From assembly GCF_011764485.1 (NCBI RefSeq), contig NZ_AP022848.1, positions 3,686,001-3,750,000 on the forward strand: 64,000 nt of DNA. The letters run 5' to 3'. A program made the translations under genes and the position numbers. The DNA comes from Bosea sp. ANAM02. Lineage in GTDB: Bacteria > Pseudomonadota > Alphaproteobacteria > Rhizobiales > Beijerinckiaceae. Of the stretch, positions 55,001-63,742 are shown one piece after another; within the stretch, counting starts at the first letter, position 1, and the number at the start of each line of letters is the position of its first letter. Below the pieces are notes generated by a model. The model was not told the DNA's origin, ran no database searches, and saw only the letters and a program-made list of their open reading frames with translations.

Positions 55001-55614
55001 AGAAGACCGTGTTCCGGGAGTTCCAGCGGCTCGACCAGGGCGCGAAGGTGGCGCGGGGCCTGGGGCTCGGGCTCTCGATCGTGCAGCGCATCGCGCGGGC
55101 CCTCGACCATGGGCTGACCCTCGATTCGGTGGCGGGACGCGGCACCCGCTTTTCGGTCCTGGTTCCGCGAGCCGCCCCGCTGCCGGCCATGACGACCTCG
55201 GCCGCACCGCGCCATGCGCCTGCCGGCCAGCTCGCGGGAATGCGGCTGCTCGTCGTCGACAACGAGCCCGCAATCCTCGACGGCATGAAACGCCTGCTCG
55301 AAGGCTGGGGCTGCCAGGTCACGATCGCCGCCGGCCTTGAGGAGGCGCTGCCCCATGTCGGCTCCAAGGGCGAGGCTGATGTCGTGATCGCCGACTACCA
55401 TCTCGACCACGGCAACGGCCTGACCGCGATCAGCGCACTGCGGGCGCGGGCCCGCACGCCGATGCCGGCAATCCTGCTCACAGCCGACCGGACACCGCAT
55501 GTGCGCGAGGCGGCGAACGCGCTCGATGTCCACCTGCTCAACAAGCCCCTGAAGCCCGCCGCCTTGCGCGCGCTCCTGGCGCAATGGCGGGCGACGCGGC
55601 TGGCGGCGGAGTAA
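52042..55614 (+). CDS. hybrid sensor histidine kinase with sodium:solute symporter domain, PAS and receiver domains
   Basis: This 1190-residue protein is built of four parts. A symporter-like domain of about thirteen helices (residues 1-560, with YCTSWTFYGSVGFANRAG and ITSIADFVGARYGKS) is followed by a PAS-like domain at about 665-785 and a coiled coil. The histidine kinase core has the phosphoacceptor His836 (FLAAASHDILQPLNAARLYA), N-box LISNAIKYTPSG and DTGLGIPQSKQ. The receiver domain carries Asp1118 in VIADYHLDHGNG and Lys in LLNKPLKP. It resembles CbrA-like sensors that couple nutrient sensing to transport. No partner regulator is adjacent. The start follows GAGGG at four bases. Confidence 0.93.
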   Translation: MIPAWSVVLVALAYLCGLFAVAHMADTSGRKLMTGRARTTVYALALGVYCTSWTFYGSVGFANRAGFDFLGIYVGPILVIGLGHRFVARIVGIAKSQNITSIADFVGARYGKSERVAALVCIVAVIGALPYISLQLKAVANSLSVFLAATGGHAPTPDVPVLSDLPFLVAIVLAGFACAFGTRHIDATEHQDGLVLAIAVESLIKLVAFLVLGFFIVYGLFGGAGDLLAQAAKPAGGAPPIWERTSSWPNFLTLTLLSSCAALLLARQFHMTIVENRDARDVRRAAWMFPLYLVLINLFVLPLAAAGEIVIPGSGIDRDMTVLLLPLQREAGVIALFVFVGGLSAATAMVIVASVALAIMISNHLVMPLMLRGRRGLSDPGRAVRLFGRRDDGNSNLGGDLGSQVVVIRRLSIFVVILLGYVYYRASGEAALVSIGLLSFAATAQIAPAFFGGLFWRRGTALGAVAGLTVGTLVWAYTLLMPSLALSGGWWSAIVAHGPFGAGIFKPEALFGLDWPALPHGVFWSLGLNILAYIGFSLLRPANAMERLQANAFVESQPTTMAQSFSLWRTTITEGELQSTIARYLGAERTQRAFESFNSGRGEASESGRQADIHLLRFGEHLLSSAIGAASSRLVLSLLLKRRNLSTEAAFKLLDDASAALQYNRDILQHGLDHAGQGITVLDRDLKLLAWNQAFIQLYDLPASLVRFGTGLDEIVRFNAARGAYGTGARDELMAARLESFINDREPVRLKLYPSKKVIEVRTNALPDGGFVTTYTDITETVAGEEELERVNEGLERRVAERTEELLHVNAELQRAKAEAEAANASKTRFLAAASHDILQPLNAARLYATSLVERDRSGGQPELAENIDASLDAVEEILTALLEISRLDGGALKPELSSFRLDELMRQLQREFEPSAQEKGLKLVFMPSSLTLRSDRRLLRRLLQNLISNAIKYTPSGKVLIGCRRRGSQVALEVIDTGLGIPQSKQKTVFREFQRLDQGAKVARGLGLGLSIVQRIARALDHGLTLDSVAGRGTRFSVLVPRAAPLPAMTTSAAPRHAPAGQLAGMRLLVVDNEPAILDGMKRLLEGWGCQVTIAAGLEEALPHVGSKGEADVVIADYHLDHGNGLTAISALRARARTPMPAILLTADRTPHVREAANALDVHLLNKPLKPAALRALLAQWRATRLAAE

Positions 55615-55637
55615 ATTCGATGCCCAACGCAAGTGAG

Positions 55638-55749
55638 CCTTCATCCTGAGGAGCAAGCAAAGCTTGCGTCTCGAAGGATGCTCCAGGAGGCTCCTGAACC
55701 CTCTGGAACATCCTTCGAGACGCGCCTGCGGCGCACCTCAGGATGAGGG
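55638..55749. repeat. Family E intergenic palindrome
   Basis: The ends are CTTCATCCTGAGG and CCTCAGGATGAGG. Inner arms GTCTCGAAGGATG and CATCCTTCGAGACG pair, with AGGAGGCTCC in the loop. A second copy is at 62838. Repeats like this are frequent in Bradyrhizobium relatives, as I recall. Confidence 0.9.
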
Positions 55750-55769
55750 CTGCGGTTCTGGAGAACGAC

Positions 55770-56330
55770 CTAGCGCTCGCTCGAAGCAGCGCTGCGCATC
55801 GCCTCCTCGGAAGCGAGGAAGGCCGCGACCTCCGGGCTCGGCTCCGGGCTTTCAGCGGTGACGCCGATCTCGCCGAGCAGCCGCGCGACCGGGACATAGG
55901 CCCGCGCCTTCCTGTCATAGAGGGCGGCCCGGACCAGCGCGACCGCCGCGACGATCTCGGTTCCGCCCCGGCCCTGCATCAGCATGCGGTGCTGCATCAC
56001 CAGCCAGCCCTCGCTCCAGCACAGGATCGTCGTCTCGACCCGGAACGGGCGGAACAGGCGCATCTCGCGGCGGAAGCGGATGGTGCCGGCATTGACCACG
56101 GGCAGCCAGCGATGACGCAGCACGGCCCGCCACAGGCCGCTGCGCAGCATCAGGTCGAGCCGGCCGAGATCCATCAGCGACCAGTAGCGGCCGTTGTTCA
56201 TGTGCAGGCTGGTGTCGAGATCGTGGAACCAGACCCGGAAGGGCAGGACGGACGCATCCGCCGGCAGGGTAAGCCCCGGCCGGAAGCGCGTCGTCAGCAG
56301 AAGCCAGATCAGGCGGAACCAGAGATTCAT
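55770..56330 (-). CDS. acyl-CoA thioesterase-like hotdog protein (THEM6-type)
   Basis: This 186-residue hotdog protein begins with a membrane-proximal helix MNLWFRLIWLLLTTRF. It then has WFHDLDTSLHMNNGRYWSLMD, a motif shared with the 4HBT_2/THEM6 group. Members resemble acyl-ACP or acyl-CoA thioesterases, but few are characterised. Three in-frame ATGs exist (56402, 56378, 56330). I chose the last because the family usually begins at the aromatic helix, though none has a strong ribosome-binding site. It diverges from the tyrosine phosphatase gene across about 105 bases. Confidence 0.75.
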   Translation of the reverse strand: MNLWFRLIWLLLTTRFRPGLTLPADASVLPFRVWFHDLDTSLHMNNGRYWSLMDLGRLDLMLRSGLWRAVLRHRWLPVVNAGTIRFRREMRLFRPFRVETTILCWSEGWLVMQHRMLMQGRGGTEIVAAVALVRAALYDRKARAYVPVARLLGEIGVTAESPEPSPEVAAFLASEEAMRSAASSER

Positions 56331-56435
56331 GGGGAGCTTTTCGGCGCTGGATCGATCAGGAACGCGCGTCCATGTCATGGAGATGCCGGCACTGTCGATC
56401 ATGCTATCGTCTGCCCACCGTCGCGGAGCCTATCC

Positions 56436-56948
56436 TTGCCCACCCTTCACGTTTCCCCGCTGTCGCGGCTCGACGAAACCGTCGCGGCTGTCCGCGCCCG
56501 ATCTCTCGTGACGCTGATCAATGTCGGCACGAGCGTCGCGCGGCCCGCGGCCATCGCACCCGAGCGGCATCTCTTCCTCGGGATGTCCGACATCAGCCAG
56601 GCTTTGGACGGCCATGTCCTCGCAGGGCAGGAGCATATGGCGCGGCTCCTCTCCTTCCTGCGCGACTGGGACCGCGCGGAGCCGATGGTGATCCATTGCT
56701 GGGCCGGGATCAGCCGCTCGACGGCCGCCGCCTATATCGCCGCCTGCGCCCTGGGCCCCGAGCGGGACGAGGACGAGGTTGCCGACGCGCTGCGCAGCGC
56801 CGCCCCTTCCGCGACGCCGAATGCCCGGCTGGTCGCGCTGGCCGATGCGGCGCTTGGACGGCGCGGCCGAATGATCCGCGCGATCGAGCGAATCGGGCGC
56901 GGCGCCGACGCCTTCGAAGGCACCCCTTTCGCCATGCCGCTCGCCTAA
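56436..56948 (+). CDS. tyrosine phosphatase family protein (dual-specificity-like)
   Basis: This 170-residue small phosphatase has the P-loop HCWAGISRST, with nucleophile Cys88 and Arg94. SPLSRLDETVAAVRARSLVTL at the N-terminus is typical of rhizobial proteins annotated as protein tyrosine phosphatases. I chose the TTG at 56436 because GGAG precedes it at about eight bases and the protein then begins MPTLHVSPLSRL as in relatives. The frame is open far upstream through a thioesterase gene, which is shadow. The substrate is unknown. A conserved general-acid Asp may be in FLRDWDRAEP. Confidence 0.8.
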   Translation: MPTLHVSPLSRLDETVAAVRARSLVTLINVGTSVARPAAIAPERHLFLGMSDISQALDGHVLAGQEHMARLLSFLRDWDRAEPMVIHCWAGISRSTAAAYIAACALGPERDEDEVADALRSAAPSATPNARLVALADAALGRRGRMIRAIERIGRGADAFEGTPFAMPLA

Positions 56949-57087
56949 AAATAGCGTTTCCTGTCACGCAGTTTCCTGCATGCATTTCCCGCCAGAGCTT
57001 TGATTGCTACCGCGCTCGCCTCGTATCGCTGCAGAAGATTGCTTGCATCGGACGAAATTTGCGACGATGCATCGCGCGGGAGGCCTA

Positions 57088-57352
57088 AGAGCCTCTAACA
57101 AAATCCGGAGGGATCTCGATGGGCTTTGGAGGAGCCGCATGCCAGGAGGAGCGCGCAGCCGATATCCCCAGATATCGGCAAGTCGTTCCGACGTCGCAGG
57201 CGGCCCTCCAAAGCCCACCTCCGGCGCCGGGAATTCGACCGTCCGCGGCGTCGCGGCACTTGCCGATACCAACGGTATCGGCTTCACCCCGCTCCTGGCG
57301 GAACGGACGAATTGCCGGCGTCGAGACCCCTCAGGATTTCGTTAGAGGCTCT
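57088..57352. repeat. Family F large nested-palindrome element (265 bases)
   Basis: The terminal inverted repeats of 33 bases match at 29 positions (left start AGAGCCTCTAAC, right end GTTAGAGGCTCT). Inside are GGGCTTTGGAGG with CCTCCAAAGCCC, and the hairpins GCCGATATCC/GATATCGGC and GCCGATACC/GGTATCGGC. It shares GGAGGAGCG, GCCGATA and TATCGGCAAG with the element at 34367. It ends only five bases before the first possible start codon of the Lrp-type gene, so it forms its leader. Confidence 0.8.
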
Positions 57353-57363
57353 GCACCGTGACC

Positions 57364-57828
57364 ATGACGATCGAGCTCGACTCGCGCGACCGCTCCATCC
57401 TGCGGATTCTCCAGCAGGATGGACGCATCACCAATTCCGACCTCGCCGAGAAGGTGCATCTGTCGCCCTCGGCCTGCCTGCGCCGCGTGCGCCAGCTCGA
57501 GGAAAGCGGCCTGATCCGCGGCTATGCGATGATGCTCGACGACAAGATCGCGGGCTTCCCGGGCACGGCCTTCGTCTTCGTCACCCTGGATCAGCAGGGT
57601 CGCGCTTCGCTGGAAAGCTTCGAGCAGGCGGTGCAGAGCCTGCCGGAGATCCTCGAATGCCATCTTCTGGCCGGTGCGCATGACTACCTGATGCGGGTGA
57701 TCTATCGCGACAGCGCCGATTTCGAGCGCATCCATACCGATATCATCACGCAATTGCCGGGCGTCACCCGCGTGCAGTCGACGCTGACCTTGCGCACGAT
57801 CAAGAAGACCTCAGCCCTGCCGGTCTAA
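57364..57828 (+). CDS. Lrp/AsnC family transcriptional regulator
   Basis: This 154-residue regulator has an N-terminal helix-turn-helix ([22 protein letters not shown]) at about residues 22-43. A RAM/ligand-binding domain follows, with [19 protein letters not shown]. Lrp proteins bind amino acids and form octamers. Two starts are possible: GTG at 57358 and ATG at 57364. No clear ribosome-binding site is visible because the upstream 265 bases are a nested palindrome, which may affect expression. The target is unknown; many Lrp genes regulate themselves or a neighbour. Confidence 0.9.
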   Translation: MTIELDSRDRSILRILQQDGRITNSDLAEKVHLSPSACLRRVRQLEESGLIRGYAMMLDDKIAGFPGTAFVFVTLDQQGRASLESFEQAVQSLPEILECHLLAGAHDYLMRVIYRDSADFERIHTDIITQLPGVTRVQSTLTLRTIKKTSALPV

Positions 57829-57904
57829 GTCAGGATCGCCGCGAAGCGGGTTGCGGCCGGGCGCGCTCCGGCCGATAAGCTCACTCGCAAAGAGGAATCA
57901 GGCC

Positions 57905-58162
57905 GTGAGCGAAGACAAGACCAACGCCGATGTCGCCGCCCTGCCCTTCGAGGCGGCGATGAAGGAGCTCGAAGCCATCGTCGCGCGGCTGGAGCGCGGC
58001 GACGTCCCGCTCGAGGAATCGATCGCGATCTATACGCGGGGCGAAGCGCTGAAGGCGCGCTGCGACGCCCTGCTGAAGCAGGCGGAAGCCCGGATCGAGC
58101 GCATCACCCTCGGCGCCGACGGCAAGCCGACTGGCGCCGCCCCGCTCGACGTCGACAACTGA
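57905..58162 (+). CDS. xseB: exodeoxyribonuclease VII small subunit
   Basis: This 85-residue small subunit of ExoVII helps degrade single-stranded DNA together with XseA. The family region [20 protein letters not shown] and [18 protein letters not shown] is complete. The start is the GTG at 57905, with GAGGAAT about nine bases upstream. In many Hyphomicrobiales xseB lies directly before dxs and tlyA. Here a pirin gene and an MFS gene are placed between them. XseA is not in the window. Confidence 0.93.
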   Translation: MSEDKTNADVAALPFEAAMKELEAIVARLERGDVPLEESIAIYTRGEALKARCDALLKQAEARIERITLGADGKPTGAAPLDVDN

Positions 58163-58202
58163 GTCGGCAGAGCGCCAAGACGCTCGAAGGCGAGATCATC
58201 AC

Positions 58203-58237
58203 GCAATGCCGCGGCACCTCGGGTGTCGCGGCATTGC
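58203..58237. other. Strong hairpin between xseB and the pirin gene
   Basis: GCAATGCCGCG pairs perfectly with CGCGGCATTGC around a 13-base loop (GCACCTCGGGTGT), part of which can pair further. There is no T-run, so it may stabilise or stall transcription rather than end it. It lies 41 bases after the xseB stop. Confidence 0.55.
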
Positions 58238-58321
58238 ATTTCCGCCAGCGGCCGGTTGCGGCCGGGCGCTTGCCTGCTGGCCTCGCCGGAGCGAGATTCG
58301 GCCTCAACCAAGGAGGCAACC

Positions 58322-59242
58322 ATGTCGCAGCTCCCCGCCGACGATCCGATCCTGGGCGATGCCCGCTCCTGCGAGGCGATCGAGAAGGTGATCGTGCCCC
58401 GCTCCCACGATCTCGGCGGCTTCCAGGTCCGCCGGGCGCTGCCGGCGATCGGCCAGCGCATGGTCGGCCCCTTCATCTTCTTCGACCAGATGGGCCCGGC
58501 CGAGTTCCATCTCGGCGAGGGACTCGACGTGCGCCCGCATCCGCATATCGGGCTCTCGACGGTGACCTATCTTTTCGACGGCGAGATCATGCATCGCGAC
58601 TCGCTCGGCACGGCGCTCGCGATTAAGCCCGGCGCGGTAAACCTGATGACGGCCGGGCGCGGCATCGTCCATTCCGAGCGCACCGGCATGGAAGCCCGCG
58701 CGACCGGCCCGAAGCTCTACGGCATCCAGGCCTGGCTCGCCCTGCCCAAGACGCATGAGGAGGTCGCGCCCGAGTTCAAGCATCACGGCGCCGACGACCT
58801 GCCCCGCATCGTCGAGGGCGGCAAGCGCATCAGCCTGATCATGGGCTCGGCCTATGGCCAGACCTCGCCGGTGAAGTTCCCGTGGGACGCGCTCTATGCC
58901 GAGGCCGTGCTCTCGCCCGGCGCGATCCTGCCGCTCGACCCCGATTATGACGAGCGCGCGATCTATATCGTCTCGGGCAAGGTCGACATCGCCGGAGACG
59001 AGTTCGGCGCCGGCCAGCTCCTCGTGTTCAAGCCGGGCGACCGCATCTCGATCCTCGCCATCGACCAGAGCCGCGTGATGATCGTCGGCGGCGAGCCGAT
59101 GGATGGCCCGCGCAACATCTGGTGGAACTTCGTCTCGTCCTCGAAGGAGCGGATCGAGCAGGCCAAGCACGAGTGGAAGACCGGCCGCTTCGACACCGTG
59201 CCCGGCGACGAGAGCGAGTTCATCCCGCTCCCGGAAGGCTGA
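58322..59242 (+). CDS. pirin family protein
   Basis: This 306-residue bicupin has the pirin core: RPHPHIGLSTVTYLFDGEIMH (metal-binding histidines) and LMTAGRGIVHSERT (His). The C-terminal cupin holds IYIVSGKVDIAGDEFGAGQL. Pirins bind iron or another metal; some act as quercetinases, others as regulators, and the role here is open. A strong AAGGAGG precedes the ATG. The gene lies in the xseB-dxs-tlyA neighbourhood but has no clear functional tie to it. Confidence 0.93.
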   Translation: MSQLPADDPILGDARSCEAIEKVIVPRSHDLGGFQVRRALPAIGQRMVGPFIFFDQMGPAEFHLGEGLDVRPHPHIGLSTVTYLFDGEIMHRDSLGTALAIKPGAVNLMTAGRGIVHSERTGMEARATGPKLYGIQAWLALPKTHEEVAPEFKHHGADDLPRIVEGGKRISLIMGSAYGQTSPVKFPWDALYAEAVLSPGAILPLDPDYDERAIYIVSGKVDIAGDEFGAGQLLVFKPGDRISILAIDQSRVMIVGGEPMDGPRNIWWNFVSSSKERIEQAKHEWKTGRFDTVPGDESEFIPLPEG

Positions 59243-59282
59243 GCCCGCGTCTTTGAGGCGTTGTCCACGCTCGGGTTCCACC

Positions 59283-59484
59283 GTCATTCCGGGGCGATCC
59301 GAAGGATCGAGCCCGGAACCCATGAACACGACATGTGCCGTCATGGTCGGGCTTGTCCCGACCATCCACGTCTTCCTTCATGCGATGCGGCGTCCAAGAC
59401 GTGGATGCTCGCCACAAGGACGAGCTGGAGCAGCGTCGTGTTCATGGATTCCGGGCTCGCCGCTGCGCGGCGCCCCTGAATGAC
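59283..59484. repeat. Nested palindrome: family B copy interrupted by a family C unit
   Basis: The B arms GTCATTCCGGGG with CCCCTGAATGAC, and CCATGAACACGAC with GTCGTGTTCATGG, flank a complete family C unit starting GTCATGGTCGGGC at 59340. A 17-base linker (GACGAGCTGGAGCAGCG) follows it. The C unit therefore sits within the loop of B. The right end of C has lost about nine bases relative to other copies. It lies between the pirin and MFS genes. Confidence 0.88.
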
Positions 59485-59493
59485 GACAGAGGC

Positions 59494-60723
59494 TCAGGCG
59501 GCCTCGGAGATATCCCGCAGGCGCGGCACCCGCGAGAAGCCGATCACCAGCAATTGGATCAGGAAGCCTGTGGCCGCGAGACCCAGGCAAGCGGCGATGC
59601 CGAGGTTTGCCGCGACGGAGGCGCCGATCGCAGCGCCGATCGGCCGGGCGCCGAAGGTCGCCGTCATGATCAGAGCGGAGACACGGCCAAGCATCGCGTT
59701 CGGCGTCACGGCCTGGCGCAATGTCATGGTCGAGATCGTCCAGATGATCGGCCCGACGCCGAACAGGAAGAAGCTCGCGGCGACCAGATAGACCGAGGGC
59801 AGCCAGAGCGTCGCGAACATCACGCCGGCTGCGCAGAGCCCGGCGAAAGGCCCGAGCAGGATCAGCGTCCCGAAGGTGACCTGCCTGGCGATGGCCGGCG
59901 CGAGGATGGCGCCGACGATCATGCCCGCGCCGTAGATGCCGAGCGAGATGCCGACCTGCGTGGCGCTCAGCCCCAGATTCTGCACGGCGTAAGCGACATA
60001 GATTGCCTGGAAGACGAACCAGGAGACGTTGAAGAACACCGCCGTCATCAGGATCGGCCGGAGCAGGTCGTGGCCGGCGACGAAGCGGGCGCCTTCGTTC
60101 AGATCATGCAGCAGGTCGCGGCGCGGGCCGGACGGCGCCTCGTCCCTCGGCAAACCGGCCAGCAGCATCGCCGCGAGGATCGAGAGCCCTGCCGCCAGGC
60201 CATAGGCGGTGGAGACACCGATCCAGCCAACGAGCGCCCCGCCCAATGCCGGGCCGCCGGCATAGGCGGTACTGCGCGCCAGCTCCAGCCAGCGATTGGC
60301 ATCGGCGAGCCGCTCGCGCGGTACGACCGAGGGAACGAAAGCCGGCGCCGCGACACTGTAGCAGACGGTGCCGATGGCCCCGAGCGCGCCGAGCAGCGCG
60401 AGCCAGGGCAAGTTCAGGCTTCCTGCTGCAAGCAGAAACGGGATCGCCAGCAGAGACACCGCGCGCAGAACCTCGGTACCGACCATCAGCCGGCGCCGCG
60501 AGGCCCGGTCGACCATCAGGCCGGCGGGAATCGACAAGAGGAGGAAGGGCAAGGTCTGCGCGGTCTGCAACCAGCCGGTCTCCGCCGGCCCGGCCGCCAG
60601 TAGCAGCACGGCCGCCAGAGGCGCGGCGGCAAGCGCGATCTGCTCGGAGAACTGGGCGAAGAGATTGGACCAGCCGATGCGGCGGAATGCCGTAGGCAAG
60701 GGCGTGACATCGGTCGGTTGCAT
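59494..60723 (-). CDS. MFS transporter (EntS/MFS_3-like)
   Basis: This 409-residue permease has twelve predicted helices. The loop 2-3 motif is [20 protein letters not shown], typical of the MFS_3/enterobactin-exporter-like group. The fourth helix carries [20 protein letters not shown], and the centre has a charged linker. Such proteins export siderophores or drugs, or are uncharacterised. The substrate is not known. It is transcribed towards the pirin gene and away from dxs, whose start is 180 bases away. A separate promoter must lie in that gap. Confidence 0.9.
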   Translation of the reverse strand: MQPTDVTPLPTAFRRIGWSNLFAQFSEQIALAAAPLAAVLLLAAGPAETGWLQTAQTLPFLLLSIPAGLMVDRASRRRLMVGTEVLRAVSLLAIPFLLAAGSLNLPWLALLGALGAIGTVCYSVAAPAFVPSVVPRERLADANRWLELARSTAYAGGPALGGALVGWIGVSTAYGLAAGLSILAAMLLAGLPRDEAPSGPRRDLLHDLNEGARFVAGHDLLRPILMTAVFFNVSWFVFQAIYVAYAVQNLGLSATQVGISLGIYGAGMIVGAILAPAIARQVTFGTLILLGPFAGLCAAGVMFATLWLPSVYLVAASFFLFGVGPIIWTISTMTLRQAVTPNAMLGRVSALIMTATFGARPIGAAIGASVAANLGIAACLGLAATGFLIQLLVIGFSRVPRLRDISEAA

Positions 60724-60903
60724 GGTCTGATTTCCCCGGAAGCGATCGTGGGCGCACTGAAATCCGTTGCCGGCGTGGGAACCACCCGTTTCGTGGCAAG
60801 GCGACGCTGCACCGTCGACTTGGTCGAAAACGCAACTGCGGTTTGCATGCGCGGCGCGCAGGCTCTATTCCGAGGGCATCCCAGCGAAGGATCAGACAGC
60901 CTC

Positions 60904-62814
60904 GTGCCCCGTCCCGCCACGCCGCTCCTCGACACGATCCATGATCCCGCCGACCTGCGGGCGCTCGACGATGCCCAGCTCCGGCAGGTGGCGGACGAGC
61001 TCAGGCTGGAGACGATCGACGCCGTCTCCGTCACGGGCGGGCATCTCGGCGCTGGGCTCGGTGTGGTCGAGCTCACCGTCGCGCTGCACCATGTCTTCGA
61101 CACGCCGCGCGACCGGCTGATCTGGGATGTCGGCCACCAGGCCTATCCGCACAAGATCCTGACCGGGCGGCGCGAGCGCATCCGCACGCTGCGCCAGCCG
61201 GGCGGCCTCTCCGGCTTCACCAAGCGCGCCGAGAGCGATTACGACCCGTTCGGCGCGGCGCATTCCTCGACCTCGATCTCGGCCGGGCTCGGCATGGCCG
61301 TCGGGCGCGATCTCAAGGGCGAGGAGAACAACGTCATCGCCGTGATCGGCGACGGCGCGATGTCGGCCGGCATGGCCTATGAGGCGATGAACAATGCCGG
61401 CGCGCTCGGCTCGCGCCTCATCGTCATCCTCAACGACAACGACATGTCGATCGCCCCGCCCGTCGGCGCGATGTCGGCCTATCTCGCGCGGCTCGTCTCC
61501 GGCCGGACCTATCGCTCGATCCGCGAGGTCGCCAAGCAGCTCGCGGAGAAGCTGCCGCGCTTCTTCCACGACAAGGCCAAACGCACCGAGGAATATGCCC
61601 GCGGCTTCTGGACGGGCGGAACGATGTTCGAGGAGCTCGGCTTCTACTATGTCGGGCCGATCGACGGGCACAATCTCGACCATCTGCTGCCGGTGCTGCG
61701 CAACGTCCGCGATGCCGGGAACGGGCCGATCCTGGTCCATGTCGTAACGCAGAAGGGCAAGGGCTATGCCCCGGCCGAGGCCAGCGCCGACAAATACCAC
61801 GGCGTGGTCAAGTTCGACCCCGTCACCGGCCAGCAGGCCAAGGCGCCGGCGAACGCGCCGAGCTACACCAATGTCTTCGCCCAGGCGCTGATCAAGCAGG
61901 CGCGCGAGGACGAGAAGGTCGTCGCCGTCACCGCCGCGATGCCGTCCGGCACAGGGCTGGACGCCTTCGGCAAGGAATTCCCGGGCCGCACCTTCGATGT
62001 CGGCATCGCCGAGCAGCATGCCGTGACCTTCGCGGCCGGGCTCGCGACCGAGGGCTACAAGCCCTTCGTGGCGATCTACTCGACCTTCATGCAGCGCGCC
62101 TATGACCAGATCGTGCACGACGTGGCGATCCAGAGGCTGCCCGTCCGCTTCGCGCTCGACCGTGCCGGGCTCGTCGGCGCCGATGGCGCGACCCATGCCG
62201 GCTCCTTCGACGTCGCCTATCTCGCCTGCCTGCCGGACATTGTGGTGATGGCGGCGGCAGACGAGGCCGAACTCACCCATATGGTCGCGACCGCCGCGGC
62301 CTATGACGAGGGGCCGATCGCCTTCCGCTATCCGCGCGGCGAAGGCGTCGGCGTCGAGATCCCCGATGTCGGCATGCCCCTGGAGATCGGCAAGGGCCGC
62401 ATTGTCCGCGAGGGCACCCGGATCGCGCTGCTCTCGCTCGGGACGCGCCTCGCAGAATGCCTCAAGGCCGCCGAGCTGTTAGCCCAGCGCGGCCTGTCGA
62501 CGACGGTCGCCGATGCCCGCTTCGCCAAGCCGCTCGACGAGGCGCTGATCCTGAAGCTTGCCCGCGAGCACGAGGTTCTCGTCACGGTCGAGGAAGGCTC
62601 GGTCGGCGGCTTCGGCAGCCATGTCCTGCATCTGCTGGCGCAGAACGGCGCGCTCGATGCCGGCCTGAAGGTCCGGAGCTTGACGCTGCCGGACGTGTTC
62701 CAGGACCATGACAAGCCGGACGCGATGTATGCCGCGGCCGGGCTCGACGCCGCCGGCATCGTCAAGGCCGTCGAGGCCGCGCTGGGCCGGCCGAGCGCCG
62801 TAAAGCTGGCCTGA
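60904..62814 (+). CDS. dxs: 1-deoxy-D-xylulose-5-phosphate synthase
   Basis: This thiamine-diphosphate enzyme starts the MEP isoprenoid pathway by joining pyruvate and glyceraldehyde 3-phosphate. The 636-residue protein has [20 protein letters not shown] and [18 protein letters not shown] at the N-terminus. [18 protein letters not shown] is the ThDP-binding motif, and [18 protein letters not shown] lies in the transketolase-like second half. The start is taken as the GTG at 60904, which gives the family N-terminus ([15 protein letters not shown]). A weak AAGGA lies about 14 bases upstream. It is followed by palindrome E and tlyA. Confidence 0.96.
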   Translation: MPRPATPLLDTIHDPADLRALDDAQLRQVADELRLETIDAVSVTGGHLGAGLGVVELTVALHHVFDTPRDRLIWDVGHQAYPHKILTGRRERIRTLRQPGGLSGFTKRAESDYDPFGAAHSSTSISAGLGMAVGRDLKGEENNVIAVIGDGAMSAGMAYEAMNNAGALGSRLIVILNDNDMSIAPPVGAMSAYLARLVSGRTYRSIREVAKQLAEKLPRFFHDKAKRTEEYARGFWTGGTMFEELGFYYVGPIDGHNLDHLLPVLRNVRDAGNGPILVHVVTQKGKGYAPAEASADKYHGVVKFDPVTGQQAKAPANAPSYTNVFAQALIKQAREDEKVVAVTAAMPSGTGLDAFGKEFPGRTFDVGIAEQHAVTFAAGLATEGYKPFVAIYSTFMQRAYDQIVHDVAIQRLPVRFALDRAGLVGADGATHAGSFDVAYLACLPDIVVMAAADEAELTHMVATAAAYDEGPIAFRYPRGEGVGVEIPDVGMPLEIGKGRIVREGTRIALLSLGTRLAECLKAAELLAQRGLSTTVADARFAKPLDEALILKLAREHEVLVTVEEGSVGGFGSHVLHLLAQNGALDAGLKVRSLTLPDVFQDHDKPDAMYAAAGLDAAGIVKAVEAALGRPSAVKLA

Positions 62815-62837
62815 CGACGCCAGTGGCCCTTCCCTCA

Positions 62838-62951
62838 GCCCTCATCCTGAGGAGCGCCGTCAGGCGCGTCTCGAAGGATACTTCAGGAGGCTCCCGAACC
62901 ATCTGGACCGTCCTTCGAGACGCCGCTGGCGCGGCTCCTCAGGATGAGGGC
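62838..62951. repeat. Family E intergenic palindrome
   Basis: The ends are GCCCTCATCCTGAGGAGC and GCTCCTCAGGATGAGGGC, a perfect 18-base match. GTCTCGAAGGATA pairs with GTCCTTCGAGACG, and a GCGCC/GGCGC-type stem lies in each flank. It lies between dxs and tlyA. Confidence 0.93.
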
Positions 62952-62989
62952 TTTGGAGATCGGCCACTCCCTCGGATCGACCGCAGGAC

Positions 62990-63712
62990 ATGAAGCTGAG
63001 AGCCGACCAGTTGCTCGTCGAGCGCGGCTTCTTCGAGAGCCGGGCGCGTGCGCAGGCGGCGATCGCGGCCGGGCTCGTCACCGTCAATGGCACGCCGGTA
63101 CGCAAGGCTTCCGAGATGGTGGCCGATGGTGCGGAATTGACCGCGCAAGCGCCGCATCCTTACGTCTCGCGCGGCGGTCTGAAGCTCGCCGGCGCGCTCG
63201 ATGCCTTCGGCTTCGACCCACACGAACTCACCTGCCTTGATGTCGGATCCTCGACAGGCGGCTTCACCGATCTCCTGCTGCAACGCGGCGCGCGCCATGT
63301 CGTCGCCGTCGATGTCGGGCGCGACCAGCTCCATCACTCGCTTCGGGCCGATCCGCGCGTCACCAGCTTCGAGGGACAGGATATCCGTACGCTCGATGTC
63401 GAGGCCCTGCCCGAGCGGCCGAGCCTGGCGGCGATCGATGTCAGCTTCATCTCGCTCAAGCTGGTGCTGCCGGCGGTCTCCGCGCTGCTCGCACCGAAAG
63501 CCGGTATCGCCGCGCTGATCAAGCCGCAATTCGAAGCCGGCCGCGCCGCGCTCAAGAAGGGCATCGTGCGCGACGAGGCGATCCAGCTTCAGGTTTGCGA
63601 CGAGATCGTCGCGGTGCTGCGGGAACTGAGCTTTGCGGTCGAAGCACCGATCCCCTCGCCGATCGAGGGCGGCGACGGCAATCGCGAGTTTCTCGTGGGA
63701 GCGCGGCGTTAG
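62990..63712 (+). CDS. tlyA: TlyA family rRNA 2'-O-methyltransferase
   Basis: This 240-residue protein has an S4 RNA-binding domain at residues 1-60 (RADQLLVERGFFESRARAQA) and an FtsJ-like methyltransferase domain. The SAM-binding motif is CLDVGSSTGGFTDLLLQRG and the probable catalytic Lys is in ALIKPQFEAG. It methylates ribose in 16S and 23S rRNA; some members are described as hemolysins. The ATG at 62990 directly follows palindrome E. The position after dxs matches the order xseB-dxs-tlyA known in related genomes. Confidence 0.93.
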   Translation: MKLRADQLLVERGFFESRARAQAAIAAGLVTVNGTPVRKASEMVADGAELTAQAPHPYVSRGGLKLAGALDAFGFDPHELTCLDVGSSTGGFTDLLLQRGARHVVAVDVGRDQLHHSLRADPRVTSFEGQDIRTLDVEALPERPSLAAIDVSFISLKLVLPAVSALLAPKAGIAALIKPQFEAGRAALKKGIVRDEAIQLQVCDEIVAVLRELSFAVEAPIPSPIEGGDGNREFLVGARR

Positions 63713-63742
63713 CGCGCCAAAAATTGTCCACGGAAACACCGC

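Noticed and set aside
51796..55656. Very long frames on both strands over the hybrid kinase (702 and 573 codons minus, 1152 codons plus)
   Set aside because: Only the 52042-55614 frame carries symporter, kinase and receiver motifs in order.
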